A stretch of 64,000 nucleotides of DNA from Gigaspora rosea (GCA_003550325.1 QKWP01000580.1:179588-243587); one strand, 5' to 3'; shown: positions 22,868 to 35,073, counted from the stretch's first letter. Program-made: numbers and translations. Notes: a model not told the origin generated them from the letters alone.

Positions 22868-23740
22868 TGTTGTAACGGTTGATTGGGAGAGCGGGTAAAA
22901 CAATATAGACAATAGTGCCAATTTACGCTCCAACCGTGTACGGTGAGAGAGATATAATATAAATATATTATTATATAGGTCGCAGGGTAGGATTAAAGGC
23001 GGATATTTAGGTTATTTAGAGGGTTGGTGGGATCGAAATAGGTATCACGGGGTTTAGGGTGTCGATGTAGATAGAGGTTATAGAATTTCCCGTAGGTGCA
23101 GGAAGGTTATAAGTGCTATTAAAAGAACCAGCTAATACTGGTTAAGACTAAAAGAGACAACGTTTATCAGATAAATTCTAAACTAAAAGACTTTACTCTA
23201 GACCTATCGGTAGGTCAATATGCATCACGTGTATTATTTCGAAGGATTAACTAAAACGAGTTTATATCGAATTCGAGTCTTAATAAAGCCGATTCGAGGT
23301 TACAAGTCAATTCAGTCCGTCGAATTGAGTTACGAAAAGGGTTATTAAAGTTACAAGTCGAATTCAAAGATAAATATAATTTCGGTATTCAAAGAAAGGT
23401 ATGATTTATTTAATAACAATAAGGGTAATCTTTATTTACATCGATAGGAACTTGATACACCATGATAGAACTTAATTAACTCTCTTGGCCTTGAACTCGA
23501 GGCCTTTATATACATTTTGAAGTTCTAACTACGTTACTTAGTTATTACTACGTTACTTAGCTGCCACTACGTTAATACTACGCTGGTTTACGACTTTCTC
23601 ATTGATCATGCAACTTCTACTACGCTACCTAGTGGGCTGTTCAAGCCTACATTAGCCTAACAGGTTTAAACGACTACGCTACGTAGCCACTTTCATGTGT
23701 AATACGCCTGCAATCAGATTCATATTATTAAGCCACCATC
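22868..23740. mobile_element. possible solo LTR or other long-repeat insertion (fossil)
   Basis: A block of different, more GC-rich composition starting TGTTGTAACGG and containing a TATA-like CTTTATATACA at 23510 followed by short ACTACGTTACTTAG repeats. It contains no frame. This could be a solo LTR of an unknown family, but no matching second copy or target duplication was found. Confidence 0.3.
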
Positions 23741-24065
23741 GTTACTAATTTAGTATGAATTATTTACATCGGGAAATAATACATATTAGAAAATTAATTT
23801 TAGAAATTTAAAAGGTTTTTGAATCGCCAGGGTATAATGTCAGATTGTGTAACCACATCCTAATTTGGCAGTTTTTTACTTAAAAAATTTTACGTATTTT
23901 AAGATCAAGAGTATCTTCACTACACCGTGAGTACATTGATTACATAATAAAATATTGCATATAGTGAGTCTCCCGATTGTTAAATGAAGATATGCGTGTA
24001 GCCTTTCAATTAGATTAGAAACTATGGTTGATGCTTTAAATTAAATCACGACTTAAGTTTTCTAA

Positions 24066-26150
24066 ACCACTTATAACTCCACAATTGTTTGATTAGAGAG
24101 TACAAAAATTTATTGGATGTGCTATTTTCTTTAAAAGTCAAACAAGCTTTCGGAAATGTCCACCGTGATCAATATAAATCAAAATAATAAAAAACTTCCA
24201 TTTTATATTAGGCTAAAATTTGTGGGCCTTTTTTAAAATAACAATTTATATTTTGCGTTTAACATTAACAACTATAAGCGAAAAGTTCTGCCTTGAAAAC
24301 AAAATTACGAAACATTGTAATTACCATGCTTCATAAGGTTATTTAAAAGAAAGGCCCCAAATAGGATGGGAGCACCTTGTTTCGGTAAATGTCGTTATAA
24401 CTGAAAAATATAATTGAATCACTATTAATATATTATTTATGTAAATAAAAATCATGGATTAATCTATAAAATATCGTTTATTATCCATTAATGTGGGTTG
24501 CAGCCAATACATGTAAAATAAACATTATTTGACATACCCGTGGATTGCGCTGCGATTAATAATTAATCAGAAATTTTACATTTATAAAGCCATAATAAAA
24601 TTAAATAAAATAAGATATCATATGAGATCATTACAATATTTTAGTTCAGGGTTGTGAAATAATGCTATGCAAAGGGATCTATTTCATTTCCCTGCAAACT
24701 ATTTCCTCGACTTCGACCTTCAACCCTAAATCAGATAACCCTAACTCTAAATTGTTTACTGATTACGGAATTACGCCAAATTCCTTAAACATTTACCAAA
24801 GAAAGAAAGAATAAATGAATTAATGAATGATTAAACGAATGATCGAACAAATGAATGCGTAAAACCAATTGACTTGTGCATTTTTTCTATATCAATAATA
24901 TTCTAATCAGTTATTAATCGTGTATCATACAAAAAACGCGTAATTATTAAGTCCAACATTGATTTAATCAAAGTATCAATTTATTCGACCTTGTTAGACT
25001 ATTATGTCTACCAGATGAGCCCCAAGTCTTTTATCGTTGCCATAACATTTTGTTTAAATTTTCATTCTATTTTACTCAATGACAATTGCTATTTGTACAC
25101 CAGGTGTATGTACACACATATATTGATATCTCAAAATTCTGATTATATAATAGCTTTTGAGGTTCTAACAAAAAATATTCCTTTCAAAATTTTAGTATAA
25201 AATATAACCTTCTCTAACCCTAAAGCTACCCTCACCCTAACCTTAAGCTATACTAATTTTTCGTTTATAATTCATATATTACATAAATTCGTAAATCAAT
25301 AAATTAGTATGTGTGTATATACACCTGGTGTAAATTAAGAAATTTTCTTACTCAATTTATCCATAATCTATACAAGAATTGCTAATGGTCCCAAAATACT
25401 TCAATCACTTGTTGACAGTCTCAAAACATCTATTGTTTTTTTAAGTATATCCAATAATTTAATCCGGATCGTATTCAATTTTCAATAGATAATATTAAGG
25501 TTAGGCTGTTGACATCATACAAAATTATGATTATTTCCTTATTCTACATTTATGTAGCTGATTAAAACCACGAGCAATAATTGCAGAAAGCTAGTAGTCC
25601 TTGCACTACTAGAGCTAGAGCTTAATTAACGCCATCTTTGTTACCACCGAAAGATTTTTCTTAATTAGACAAAGCCTGTTGGCAAATAAGAGTGTGCCAT
25701 GTGCTATTTATTTTGAAATCCATATATGTTGTTGTTAGGCTAGGCCTACATTTAATAATTATTGGGGCGTTTAAATTTAGTATGTTTGCTGAACTAACAA
25801 AAAAATGTATTTGAAATTCGTCACTATCTAATATATGGCCTGTTATATTTTCCTTATTTTATTTGCTCATATACGCCCCCGGTGATTCCCCTGCAATTTT
25901 TAGAATTATTAAAGTCGCTACTTTCAGAATATACAATTTCACTATATTTATTATCTCTGTGTTTTTAAAATAGGATGAAGACTTTACATTCAAAAAAAAT
26001 AGAAACATCGCGCCTTATTATATAAAAAATACGTATTCTATCTAATAATTATTCTTTTTAATTTCATTAAATACATATCTAGTTTAGTATAACAAAAGTT
26101 CCAGATTATCCGAAAATACTCGTATTTACCGGTTGTTAAAATAGGATAAT
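24066..26150 (+). repeat. dispersed repeat family B, second copy
   Basis: Direct copy of 19320-22220 lacking several internal segments, with a Mutator-like MITE inserted at 25081. Open frames here, such as 24991-25200, are not conserved between copies. A family A end fragment (about 23940-24060) precedes it. Confidence 0.8.
25081..25347. mobile_element. Mutator-like MITE, 267 bp
   Basis: Flanked by the 9-bp duplication TTACTCAAT (25072-25080 and 25348-25356). Terminal inverted repeats of about 40 bases contain TACACCAGGTGTATGTACAC. The empty site reads CTATTTACTCAATTTATCC, inverted, near 57670-57690 in another B copy. The interior holds a decayed form of the TCTCAAAATTTT / CTAACAAAAAAT module and CCTAACC tracts. 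Confidence 0.88.
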
Positions 26151-26407
26151 TATAAATATATTCTCATTAGTATGCTAGATAATCGGGATGTTGATGTCAT
26201 AGATAATAATGCATGAATTTGAGGTTTTGTTTAACAACTTACAATTGTTTATTGAAATTCTACATCTAAACTGACCCCTAACCCTAAAAAAATGCTCTCC
26301 AAAATTTTGCAGTTTTGATGATTTGTCCGTTTTATGCTGTTCAAATTTATTTTAATCTGAATCTGTCAAATTTGATGATCAAGTAACACTGGTCGAAATT
26401 CAAAATA

Positions 26408-26548
26408 TTTTTCTAATATCTTCAAATAATCGGTCTAGATAATAATAGGCCGATAGGCTGTTGACTATAAATAAATTTTAATATGTTTATAACCAATAGC
26501 CTATCGGGCTACTATTATCTAGCCAATTATTTGAAGATATTAGAAAAC
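26408..26548. mobile_element. foldback MITE, 141 bp
   Basis: Arms of about 55 bases: TTTTCTAATATCTTCAAATA at the left and its complement at the right, with GATAATAATAGGCCGATAGGC-type inner segments pairing. Non-coding. Confidence 0.75.
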
Positions 26549-26653
26549 TATTGATCATATTTTCATATTAAAAAATTTACCCCAGTGATCTGCGTGACAT
26601 ATTGTGTGACTGATACGAGCGTACATCATAACATTTGGTCTATATTAACCACA

Positions 26654-27385
26654 ATGGCGTTCCGAAGTAACACAATCTTTTTATATAATTTCGTGTTTGA
26701 AAGGCATGTTACTCAAAGAATTCCAAGTATTCGAAAATTATGCAAAATATTTAATTGGCCAATGACTAATAATTATTATTTAACCACTGATCATATGAAT
26801 GTCGATCCCTCAAATTTCATATTAAAAAATTTACCCAGTGATCTGGCGTTCCGAAGAAACACAATCTTTTTATATAATTTCGTGTTTGAAAGGCATGTTA
26901 CTCAAAGAATTCCAAGTATTCGAAAATTATGCAAAATATTTAATTGGCCAATGACTAATAATTATTATTTAACCACTGATCATATGAATGTCGATCCCTC
27001 AAATTTCATATTAAAAAATTTACCCAGTGATCTGGCGTTCCGAAGAAACACAATCTTTTTATATAATTTCGTGTTTGAAAGGCATGTTACTCAAAGAATT
27101 CCAAGTATTCGAAAATTATGCAAAATATTTAATTGGCCAATGACTAATAATTATTATTTAACCACTGATCATATGAATGTCGATCCCTCAAATTTCATAT
27201 TAAAAAATTTACCCAGTGATCTGGCGTTCCGAAGAAACACAATCTTTTTATATAATTTCGTGTTTGAAAGGCATGTTACTCAAAGAATTCCAAGTATTCG
27301 AAAATTATGCAAAATATTTAATTGGCCAATGACTAATAATTATTTAACCACTTTTTTTTTTAATATTAAATGTCGCAGATTATAA
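26654..27385 (+). repeat. 189-bp tandem array, about 3.7 units, open in one frame
   Basis: Units begin at 26657, 26846, 27035 and 27224 with GCGTTCCGAAG and are essentially identical, so the array is young or an assembly effect. As 189 is a multiple of three, the frame stays open and would encode 63-residue repeats (FERHVTQRIPSIRKLCKIFN, then WPMTNNYYLTTDHMNVD). However the part GTCGATCCCTCAAATTTCAT through CCCAGTGATCTG matches the inverted sequence at about 42975-43035 in a transposon end, so at least a third of the unit is transposon-derived. I treat it as a repeat first and a protein only as a possibility. ATG at 26654. Confidence 0.8.
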
Positions 27386-27599
27386 TTAAAATGAAATCTC
27401 GGTTTTCTATTAAACCCTCTAAAATTCACTTATAATTGTTTAATATAAACTGCACTCTAAAATTAATCTTTAACCTCAGCCCTTAACCCCAAAAAATGCA
27501 CCCCTAAAAAGTTTTACTTTTCGGTGACTTGTCAAATTTTTATACTGTACTAACATATTTTCATTTTAATTTGATTTCATTTAATCCGTCAAAATAATT

Positions 27600-28620
27600 T
27601 AAACGAATCAAATCTCAATAACTGACTTGTTTTACTTTTAAAGAAAATACAGTTCACCAATAAAATTTGTACTCATAAATTCACTGCAACAAAAAAGCAT
27701 CAATAAAAAAAAATTTTAAAATAATAAAAAAAAATTTAAAAAGCAATTATGGACAAAATACAAAAAAAAAAAAAAAAAATTTGATTTTATTGCTGCTATC
27801 TAGGTACGAAAATATTATTTTAATAAGTAAAGGCGATCATATTCATCTAGCAGGCGATTATTATTTTTCTATTTATTATAGCGCTTTGCAAAAAAGTGTG
27901 ACCCTGTGATTTCACAGTGATGATGGCGGAAAATTTCTGAGATTTTAATTCCCTATTGATCATAATTTTCATCAATAACGTCTATATTTTATCCGAAATC
28001 TTTAAAATTCTCCAACAATCGAAAAATCTTCTAGAATCTCATGATTTTACATGACATCATGATCTGCAGAGGTCACACATTTTTGCAAAGCGCAATAAAT
28101 CAGAATCTAATAGACATTTCTAAAAATTTATTGATTTTCAGTGATCAATAATTCAGATTGAAATGCGTAGCGCTTCGTCTTTGAATCATAAATTTTCTTG
28201 TATTCAAAGGATACTATTCACTTTAAATTAATTTTGATCCCACAAGTCATTTTTAACGGTTAGAACTAAACTTAAAGATCGCATTATGGTGTAAAGCAAC
28301 CAAACATAACAATTCCTAATTTAATCGAAAGATTATACGCATATCATTCTTTAACAACTCGGGAGACTGAATGTAAAACCTTTTTTAAATATATGAGTAA
28401 GTCAATAGAAATTAATCAAATTTTTATAATAAAGGTTTTTTTTTAAAGCTTTAAACAATAAATAACTTAACAAAAACGTAATCAAAAATTTAATAAAAAA
28501 TTTTTTAAATAATTAAAAAATTTTTTATCAAATTTGTCAAGTTTTTGTTAAGCTATCTTTGTTCGAAGTTCTATAAAAATTTTATTAAAAAATTTGCCTG
28601 ACTTCTACAGTATTATACTG
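27600..28620 (-). repeat. dispersed repeat family A, minus copy
   Basis: Landmarks in minus orientation: GCTATCTAGGTACGAAA (27795), ATTCACTTTAAATTAATTTT (28208), CGGGAGACTGAATGTAAAACC (28360), GCTATCTTTGTTCGAAGTTC (28552). A MITE is inserted at 27880-28093. Sequence 28620-28920 beyond it is shared with 60600-60960. Confidence 0.8.
27880..28093. mobile_element. MITE with AGCGCTTTGCAAAAA termini
   Basis: Left AGCGCTTTGCAAAAAAGTGT and right ACACATTTTTGCAAAGCGC are inverted repeats. Comparison with uninterrupted A copies (for example 18960-18995) shows it is an insertion after AATATTTATT. A second copy is split between 38346-38420 and 39330-39405. Confidence 0.8.
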
Positions 28621-28974
28621 TCTCATTAGGGTTAATATACGATAGGAAATTACTAAACGCAAGGGATCGATCGTTACACAAATTTAAATCAAATTTGATA
28701 ATTTTCAAAAATTTGATAAATGTGAGAAATCAGATAATCTGGTAATGATTTGAAAACAGCTATAATAAAAAATTTTTGATTGGTCCGATATCGCATGATT
28801 TCCTCCGCTTCAGATTTACCTTAAATTCGCCTGTTTAGATCATGATCGCCTTTATATTTATATGTTGAATTATTATGATGCACAACCAATGTGAGATGAG
28901 GCATTCATATATTCCATTTTTATTTATTTTATTTTTAATTTTATTTTTTATTTTATTTATTTTATTTATTATAA

Positions 28975-29124
28975 GATATTGGTCATGCATCGATTAATAT
29001 CGTGAAATTCATTTCATTCGGGCAAATGATTGGTTGACACGTGCCGCTGCGCGGCACGTGTAAACCAATCATTTGCCCGAATGGAAGGAATTTCACGATA
29101 TTAATCGATGCATGACCAATATCG
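28975..29124. repeat. 150-bp near-perfect palindrome
   Basis: Arms of about 68 bases (GATATTGGTCATGCATCGAT outermost) meet at GCCGCTGCGCGGC. The arms are not seen elsewhere in the window. The minus-strand open frame through it is a by-product. Confidence 0.9.
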
Positions 29125-29449
29125 ATGTTATCGTGCATAATATGATCATTTGACTTTTGCGCCATGATATTTTAAAGAACACTTTTCTCTTTGAAGAACG
29201 CTTCTACTTTAATGACCCTTTTTTTTATACAAAGAATTTCGTGCTATCAACGTAACGATTTGAAAGATTTTTTTTTTGACCCCAGCTATGAGAATTTTAA
29301 AAACATTCACTCTATATATTCTAACGCTAATAATTTATGCATTATTTCAATATCTCGCATACGTCATTTCGTAACCGAATATCTTGTGACGTAATTTTGT
29401 AACAAAAATATCATGGCAAAAAAAAGTCACATGATCATACGGAATGCAC

Positions 29450-29560
29450 GATAATTTATTTTATTTTACTTTATTTTTTTTACTTTATTTATTTTATTTT
29501 TTTTTTATTTTATTTATTTATTTTATGTTATTTTATGTTATTATTATTTTACTTTCGGGC
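29450..29560. repeat. TTTTATTT low-complexity tract
   Basis: Runs of TTTTATTTTA-type units. It lies about 300 bases upstream of the F-box-like gene. The open frame at 29191-29394 between has no recognisable feature. Confidence 0.8.
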
Positions 29561-29857
29561 AAATTACTCAAATTTCTGGTTTGATCTTGCTCGTTTATAT
29601 GCTTTTATCACTTTCTTTTCGGAATAATTTGTCATTTTGCACTTCACGAATCCTATTCTTAATTCTCATTTTGCCCGGCAATATTTGTCCTAGCATTTAA
29701 AAAATGCAGGCTGTGCAGGATACTAATCTTATGACCAGATCAATCTAATTCGGTGGTTTACATTACATTCATCACTCGAAAGATTAAACTACCGATTTAA
29801 ATTGTTCTAGCCTAAATGTATCATATGGAGTTTACTAATATGATCCTTTATTAGTAG

Positions 29858-31096
29858 ATGTCTGTGAAATCTCAAAGGAAAAATTATTTTCAACATGAAC
29901 TACCAAATGAAGTTATGATATATATTTTTAAACATGTTAAAAATCCTATAGATTTAATCGTAAGTTGCATGAGATGGTCTTTTATATCTAAAGATTCTCA
30001 AGCGAAGGCAGAATGGATCATTCATCGATTTGGGAGAGCTCATTGTCTCTTCCATGCTATTAGATTGGGTCCAACTTTCATCTCTGTCGAAGTCGCTCGA
30101 GCTATTATTACCAAAGGTGGAATTCTTTCAAGATATTTTGCACAGCGTCTTCTTATTCACTATGGCAACTATGATCAAAAACTTATCGAATTAAAGATTG
30201 CTCATAGTGTAGGACAAACAGATATTGATAGAATTAGAACTTTGCAACAAAAAATAACCCCTTGGGCTAGTAAATTACAAATTTCCGTTTATATGTTTTT
30301 ATTAACGGAAGCTTCTAAATTATTCAACGCTGATTTGTACTTAAAAGGAAATGATATGGAGCTTTTTCATTTTCTTTCTGGAGGTCCTCAAACTATTAAT
30401 TATGCACCAGCTGTTTTAGAAAAAAATTATGAAGAGATCAAGGATCTAATTTTGTGCAAGAAATTTGTACCGTTCCCGTCAAGAAAACCTAGTGATACAC
30501 CAATTAATTCACCAGAAGAGCATCCACCAAAAGATGGTCATGAAAATAGGCGTCAGCTTAATATAATTGCGAGATCAATCTTGATCCGTAAAGACTTAGT
30601 ACTTCTATGGAAAAAAGTTGGTTACTTTGAAATATGCGAGGATGTTAATGATCTTGTATTACAAGGAGCGCTTTTAATACTTTTCTCACCAGTACAACCT
30701 CCTGAATGGACTAAGCCTGATGCCAAAGCTGTTAAGACGCGACTTATTGAATTAATTGACCTGGGATTTCAATTAAATTATAGTATTATTATCGATATTT
30801 TTCACCTTTTTGAAAGTCGATTAGATGACATTGGAACAATCTTTGTAAAGTCTTTTGCGGAAATTAGGCAAGAACCACAAGATTATTTCTTACGAAGATG
30901 TTTAGCTGAAACACTAAATCCCACTAAATTAAAAAAGTACTCAAATATGACGAATATAATGAATTTCTTCTACAAATATTTGCCTAATACAGTAGAAAAC
31001 GAATTCTATGATGCTTTTAATCTCTGTGCAGATAGATTAAAAATTCAAAATGAGGGTTCCAGAATTAATGATTCGACGCCCGACCTGGTTTCATAA
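29858..31096 (+). CDS. F-box-like protein, 412 aa
   Basis: The one clearly intact gene of the window: a single open exon from ATG 29858 to TAA 31094-31096. The N-terminus LPNEVMIYIFKHVKNPIDL (residues about 14-33) and the following helix to KAEWIIHRFGRAHCLFHAI resemble the degenerate F-box-like domain of a large Glomeromycotina family, in which this segment leads into GPTFISVEVARAIITKGG. F-box domains normally bind Skp1 and recruit substrates to SCF ubiquitin ligases; that role is an inference here. The C-terminal 330 residues are alpha-helical in character with no motif I recognise. A charged proline-rich linker (about residues 205-230) splits the two halves. No membrane segment or signal peptide. 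Codon use is ordinary for the region. The stop overlaps an AATAAA that forms one arm of a small hairpin. Confidence 0.85.
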   Translation: MSVKSQRKNYFQHELPNEVMIYIFKHVKNPIDLIVSCMRWSFISKDSQAKAEWIIHRFGRAHCLFHAIRLGPTFISVEVARAIITKGGILSRYFAQRLLIHYGNYDQKLIELKIAHSVGQTDIDRIRTLQQKITPWASKLQISVYMFLLTEASKLFNADLYLKGNDMELFHFLSGGPQTINYAPAVLEKNYEEIKDLILCKKFVPFPSRKPSDTPINSPEEHPPKDGHENRRQLNIIARSILIRKDLVLLWKKVGYFEICEDVNDLVLQGALLILFSPVQPPEWTKPDAKAVKTRLIELIDLGFQLNYSIIIDIFHLFESRLDDIGTIFVKSFAEIRQEPQDYFLRRCLAETLNPTKLKKYSNMTNIMNFFYKYLPNTVENEFYDAFNLCADRLKIQNEGSRINDSTPDLVS

Positions 31097-31117
31097 TAAA
31101 TCTGTGACTGATTTATT
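31095..31117. terminator. AATAAA-bearing hairpin at the stop codon
   Basis: AATAAATC (31095-31102) and GATTTATT (31110-31117) are perfect inverted arms around a 7-base loop. The left arm overlaps the stop codon and contains AATAAA. It may act in 3' end formation; this is inferred from position only. Confidence 0.4.
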
Positions 31118-31299
31118 CCAAAAGAAGTGACTATAAAGCCTATTTTTTTTTAAAAGTATATACCTATTTCTTTAATCACTTACTGTTAGTGTTTATCAAA
31201 GAAACTAATTTTATTACCTACTAAGCTCAAATAACTTTTAAAACAAAAAATAGTATTTTTTAAACCCCCAAATATATAAATTTTACATTCTTGTTTTTT

Positions 31300-31980
31300 T
31301 TTATAAACTCCGAAATGGCAAATATCTGGAATGTCGGTTTATGGTACAATTTTTGTTATAAGACTCTCTTAGTAAAAATACCCACAAGAATAAGTGCAAA
31401 TCATTTTTTAATACAATAGATTTTCTATTTTATCACAATGTGATCAATTAGATTCTATGTTTTTTTTCTTAACGCGTTATTATATTATGATCAATTAGAT
31501 TATGAAATGTTTTTTAATATAGTAGAATTTATCATATGATAATAATAGATTTAATGATAGACATAAAGATATAAGATTGAATATGAATCTCTTAATCTCT
31601 TTTTTTAATAAAATAAACAAGCATGAATAATTATGCATTAAAAACAGGTATAAAAATTTCAAAGAATTTTTTTCTTATACGCAATATGAAACATACAATT
31701 AAATTAAAATACCGCCTCTGATGAGAACCTCATATTGTTCGTATGTATAAATAATTTGAACGGATCGCATCTCTGTAGCTGGGCATTTCCAATTGCCTGT
31801 TTTACTTTTAAAAAAAAATTCATCGATAAATATTTATACTCATCAAATTTACTGCAATAGTACATTGTTAAAAGGGAAAGGATTAGTCGGACTTTGTACC
31901 ATATTTTTATATCTCAAAATTTTACTAGGGTAACCCTGTTGTAATTCTAACAAAAAATGATCCTCAATTCCCAGTAAAAA
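31300..31980 (-). repeat. dispersed repeat, inverted copy of 16840-17500
   Basis: TTCCAGATATTTGCC-type, CAATTAGATT, GTTCGTATGTATAAATAATT, CTGTAGCTGGGCATTTCC and TCTCAAAATTTTACTAGGG landmarks appear in reverse order relative to 16840-17500. It lies about 200 bases after the F-box-like gene. Confidence 0.75.
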
Positions 31981-33016
31981 AAAAAAAAAGGATAAAACGA
32001 GCCCGAAAATATACTGTAGAAAGAAAACGTTGCAATATAAATAAAATACTGATTGAGCTTTGAAAAGAGTCTAAGCGAAGCGAGGCTGGAAAAGCTACAT
32101 AAAAAGCGTTTGTTAATGATACTTATGGTTATTTATGATTTAATATTAACATTCTAAATGTTTACGATTTTAAAAATTATACAAAATTTAGATAATCTTG
32201 AGCTGTATAGACTAATTTAAAACACACTAATTTTAATATGTCAATAAAAGAAGAATTCATAATTCCCACGTTGTCAAATTTTAAAGAGCTTAATTGGAAA
32301 ACAAATCAAAGAAACTTGTTTCCACATCAACAATTTTAATATCATTCTAAGATAGGCAGAAGACGGCTTAATTTTAGAAGATGGTATTTATAGCATTTTA
32401 TTTATATTTCACGGAATGTCAAATAAAAGCGGGCATTTATAGTTTTGCATTCATATGGATAAAATGTTTATAGTATTATATTATGAAATACTCTATGTGT
32501 TGTGTTAAATTAGCAAGTCAATATGAAGAATTCGACTTTGATCCGTCGATCCACCAGGGTAACCCACGGGTCCGCCTGCCGGGTTGCTCGAGTCATGATC
32601 TTTTAGACGGGATGAAACACTAATCCGCAGGTTGAAACGGGGTAAATTGCTAGGAGATCATTTTGGCGTTATGACAAGCAATAAAGTTTGGCAAAAATAT
32701 ACATGTTTAAATGCGATTTGCCTTTTTTTCTTTTTTGATGATAGCTATATTTAAATGGTTTAAAAAACTTAACAAAGGTCAGGCAGATGAGCAGATGACC
32801 GTGCAAATTTAACGATACTGATTGCTATTGTTGAACATGTTATAAGCAAATTTAGTATTGAAACCTGATTCGAAATTAAGAAATACAGATTATAAAAGTA
32901 CTACAGTACAAGTATTTGGAGAATTTGGCTTTGAAAGAAGAAGAAATGTTGTTTCTGCTAAAAATAATAATCATTAAAAGATATCGAGCTTTAATTATTT
33001 TCGAATTTTATGAGAG
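31981..33016. other. gene-free stretch with a short GC-rich patch
   Basis: An A-run is at 31977-31989. Bases 32520-32650 are unusually GC-rich (GGGTAACCCACGGGTCCGCC) without a frame or tRNA-like fold that I can support. Confidence 0.4.
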
Positions 33017-33235
33017 TCATTGAGTAGTTTTATGTTTATTAATGTGAAATTTATTATTGAATTTGCTTAGACTTAGATATGTGTTAAAGCGTGGGGAATT
33101 CACAATATATCTCAGATTTCCAGAAAGTTCTGTATGATTTCCAAATTCCTCTATTCCCACATTAGTACGGAAATAGGTTTCTATTGAAACCTGTAAATCA
33201 TACTCTAGTATTTTAAAATTTGACTCCTCATGCAA
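33017..33235 (-). CDS. small open frame, unrecognised
   Basis: A 72-residue frame from MHEESNFKILEYDLQ to NKHKTTQ. Composition is plausible for protein, but there is no domain, no homologous copy in the window and no flanking exon. It could be a chance frame in AT-rich DNA. Confidence 0.2.
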   Translation of the reverse strand: MHEESNFKILEYDLQVSIETYFRTNVGIEEFGNHTELSGNLRYIVNSPRFNTYLSLSKFNNKFHINKHKTTQ

Positions 33236-34651
33236 TGTAGTGTAATAAAATTAGTTTTATGACTTTTCCATTTTTAATCATCTAACTAAATTAGTATCGA
33301 GATTGTTAAAAGCCCAGAGGCTAGTGTTACCTCTTATGTAATATACTGTAATTGGTTCTAGAAAGTGGCACTTTCGTATCAAAAATGTATAAAACTGTGA
33401 AAGTGGAAATCTATTTTAATAAAGAAAAGAAACCTGTCTTCATCATTAGCACACTCTTACAAAATTAGTAATCTCGTTTAATCCATATATCTTCTAGTGG
33501 TTGGTGGCATTCAATACGTTTCTAAACACAGTTACACTAACTAAATATGTTTTGTTAAATAATACATTTAATGCTGCCAGTGTCTCCGATGTTTAACAAT
33601 ATTCCATTAATTATAATCAGATCTATCATGTAATCCAGATTTAGGTGTATGTACCAAAATATTTCTATAAATAGTTACTGTAAATCTAAAAATACTGAGT
33701 TTAAATTACCATTCTCTAAATAAATTAAATACTTCCAAGCTGATTAATATATATTAATTTAGTCCATTGACTAGTGTGATTATGTAAAATTAGCAACAAT
33801 CATGTTGTATACTACATTTTTAGATATCAATAACATTAATGGGAATATTAGTCATCATTGGTGAATTAGTGATCAGTAATAGAAAGGTAAAGTATATGAC
33901 GTATATATATACGTATATATTTTAATTATATTTGTTCTATAATTCTATATCAGTTAGTATTACGTTCAAACTTAAACACTTCGTATTTGGGTTTTTTTTT
34001 ATTATACTGTATTTCATTATTGTTGCGCACCTGAAAATCAAAATTTAATTACTTATTGTCTTTGTGCCACCCGTGCAAATAAGTGCGCATGCGAATAAGC
34101 CAGGGTCAAGAGGTAGCTATTCGTATTTAAATGGCTAATCAATATTTAAACAGTTAGCCATTTACTTGCCTAGTTTACTAAATTATAAATTGTTTTAGTT
34201 ATATTTTATCGGTGGACGGGGCTTACGTGTTTGAAAAAAACATGGGCCTTTATATTAAATTTCTAATTTAATTCTAACACAGGGATATAATGCTAAGCCC
34301 ATGTATAATACAATAACCTAAAAGGTTACACCAGGTTCCTTTATGCAGCTTAGTCAGAATGAATAAATATAAAATATTATAAATATAAGAAATTACCAGG
34401 TTTATAGAATCATTTTTATAGAATCCGGTACCTTAAAAATATGGGGTGCTTTTTTATGAAATTTTTTAATCATATGAAGGTTTTCGTGATGACATAATTT
34501 AGAACTTTGACAAATAAGTAGAACAAATCATGAAGACAAGTTATGATCATATTTGGCGCACCAAAAGATGTCAAAATAGACAATTTATAATAAGTAAAGG
34601 CGTAAATTTGCTTACTATAAAGATTACTATGTATGAAAAGCAGTAATTTTT
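33236..34651. other. gene-free AT-rich stretch
   Basis: No gene seen. ACGTATATATATACGT palindrome near 33899. The frame at 34470-34658 is low-complexity. Confidence 0.5.
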
Positions 34652-34834
34652 GTGTCATATAAAACCTGGAATTCGCAAATAGGCTTGTCCGAACTTATCT
34701 TCATTCATCCCTTGTTAGCTAAATTTGAAATCATCTATGAAAATAAGATTTATATTTGCGAAGAAAGATCTGGATATTTACACGTTTTAAGAAATATGAA
34801 TACAAACGTTTCATTTAATTTAATCCAAAAATGA
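34652..34834 (+). CDS. possible terminal exon, unrecognised
   Basis: A 60-residue frame without ATG (first codon GTG) reading SYKTWNSQIGLSELIFIH and ending VSFNLIQK-stop. The mixed composition with IYENKIYICEERSGYLHVLR looks more protein-like than its surroundings. It might be a last exon or a decayed fragment. No family assigned. Confidence 0.25.
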   Translation: MSYKTWNSQIGLSELIFIHPLLAKFEIIYENKIYICEERSGYLHVLRNMNTNVSFNLIQK

Positions 34835-35073
34835 GATTAACGCTAGGTGTATGGTACTTTATTCTTTATTGTGTTTACTGCATAGAGTTATTACTAATAA
34901 ATTTACTACTGTGCAATATAATCGGGTGGTTAATGAAATAAAAAAAAGGCACTAACTTAATATATGCTATAAATATTTGTATATTTCTTCACAAAAATAT
35001 TTAGGGGTTGCCATGATCTACTTCTGTAAGATCAGAAGATTAATACAAGGAGATGTAAGTTTATAATTTTAAT

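Noticed and set aside
28983-29165. Minus-strand 60-residue frame
   Set aside because: It reads straight through a palindrome; the two halves are reverse complements of each other.
32520-32650. GC-rich patch as a possible tRNA gene
   Set aside because: No cloverleaf with a T-loop GTTCGAATC-type box and matched acceptor stem could be drawn.
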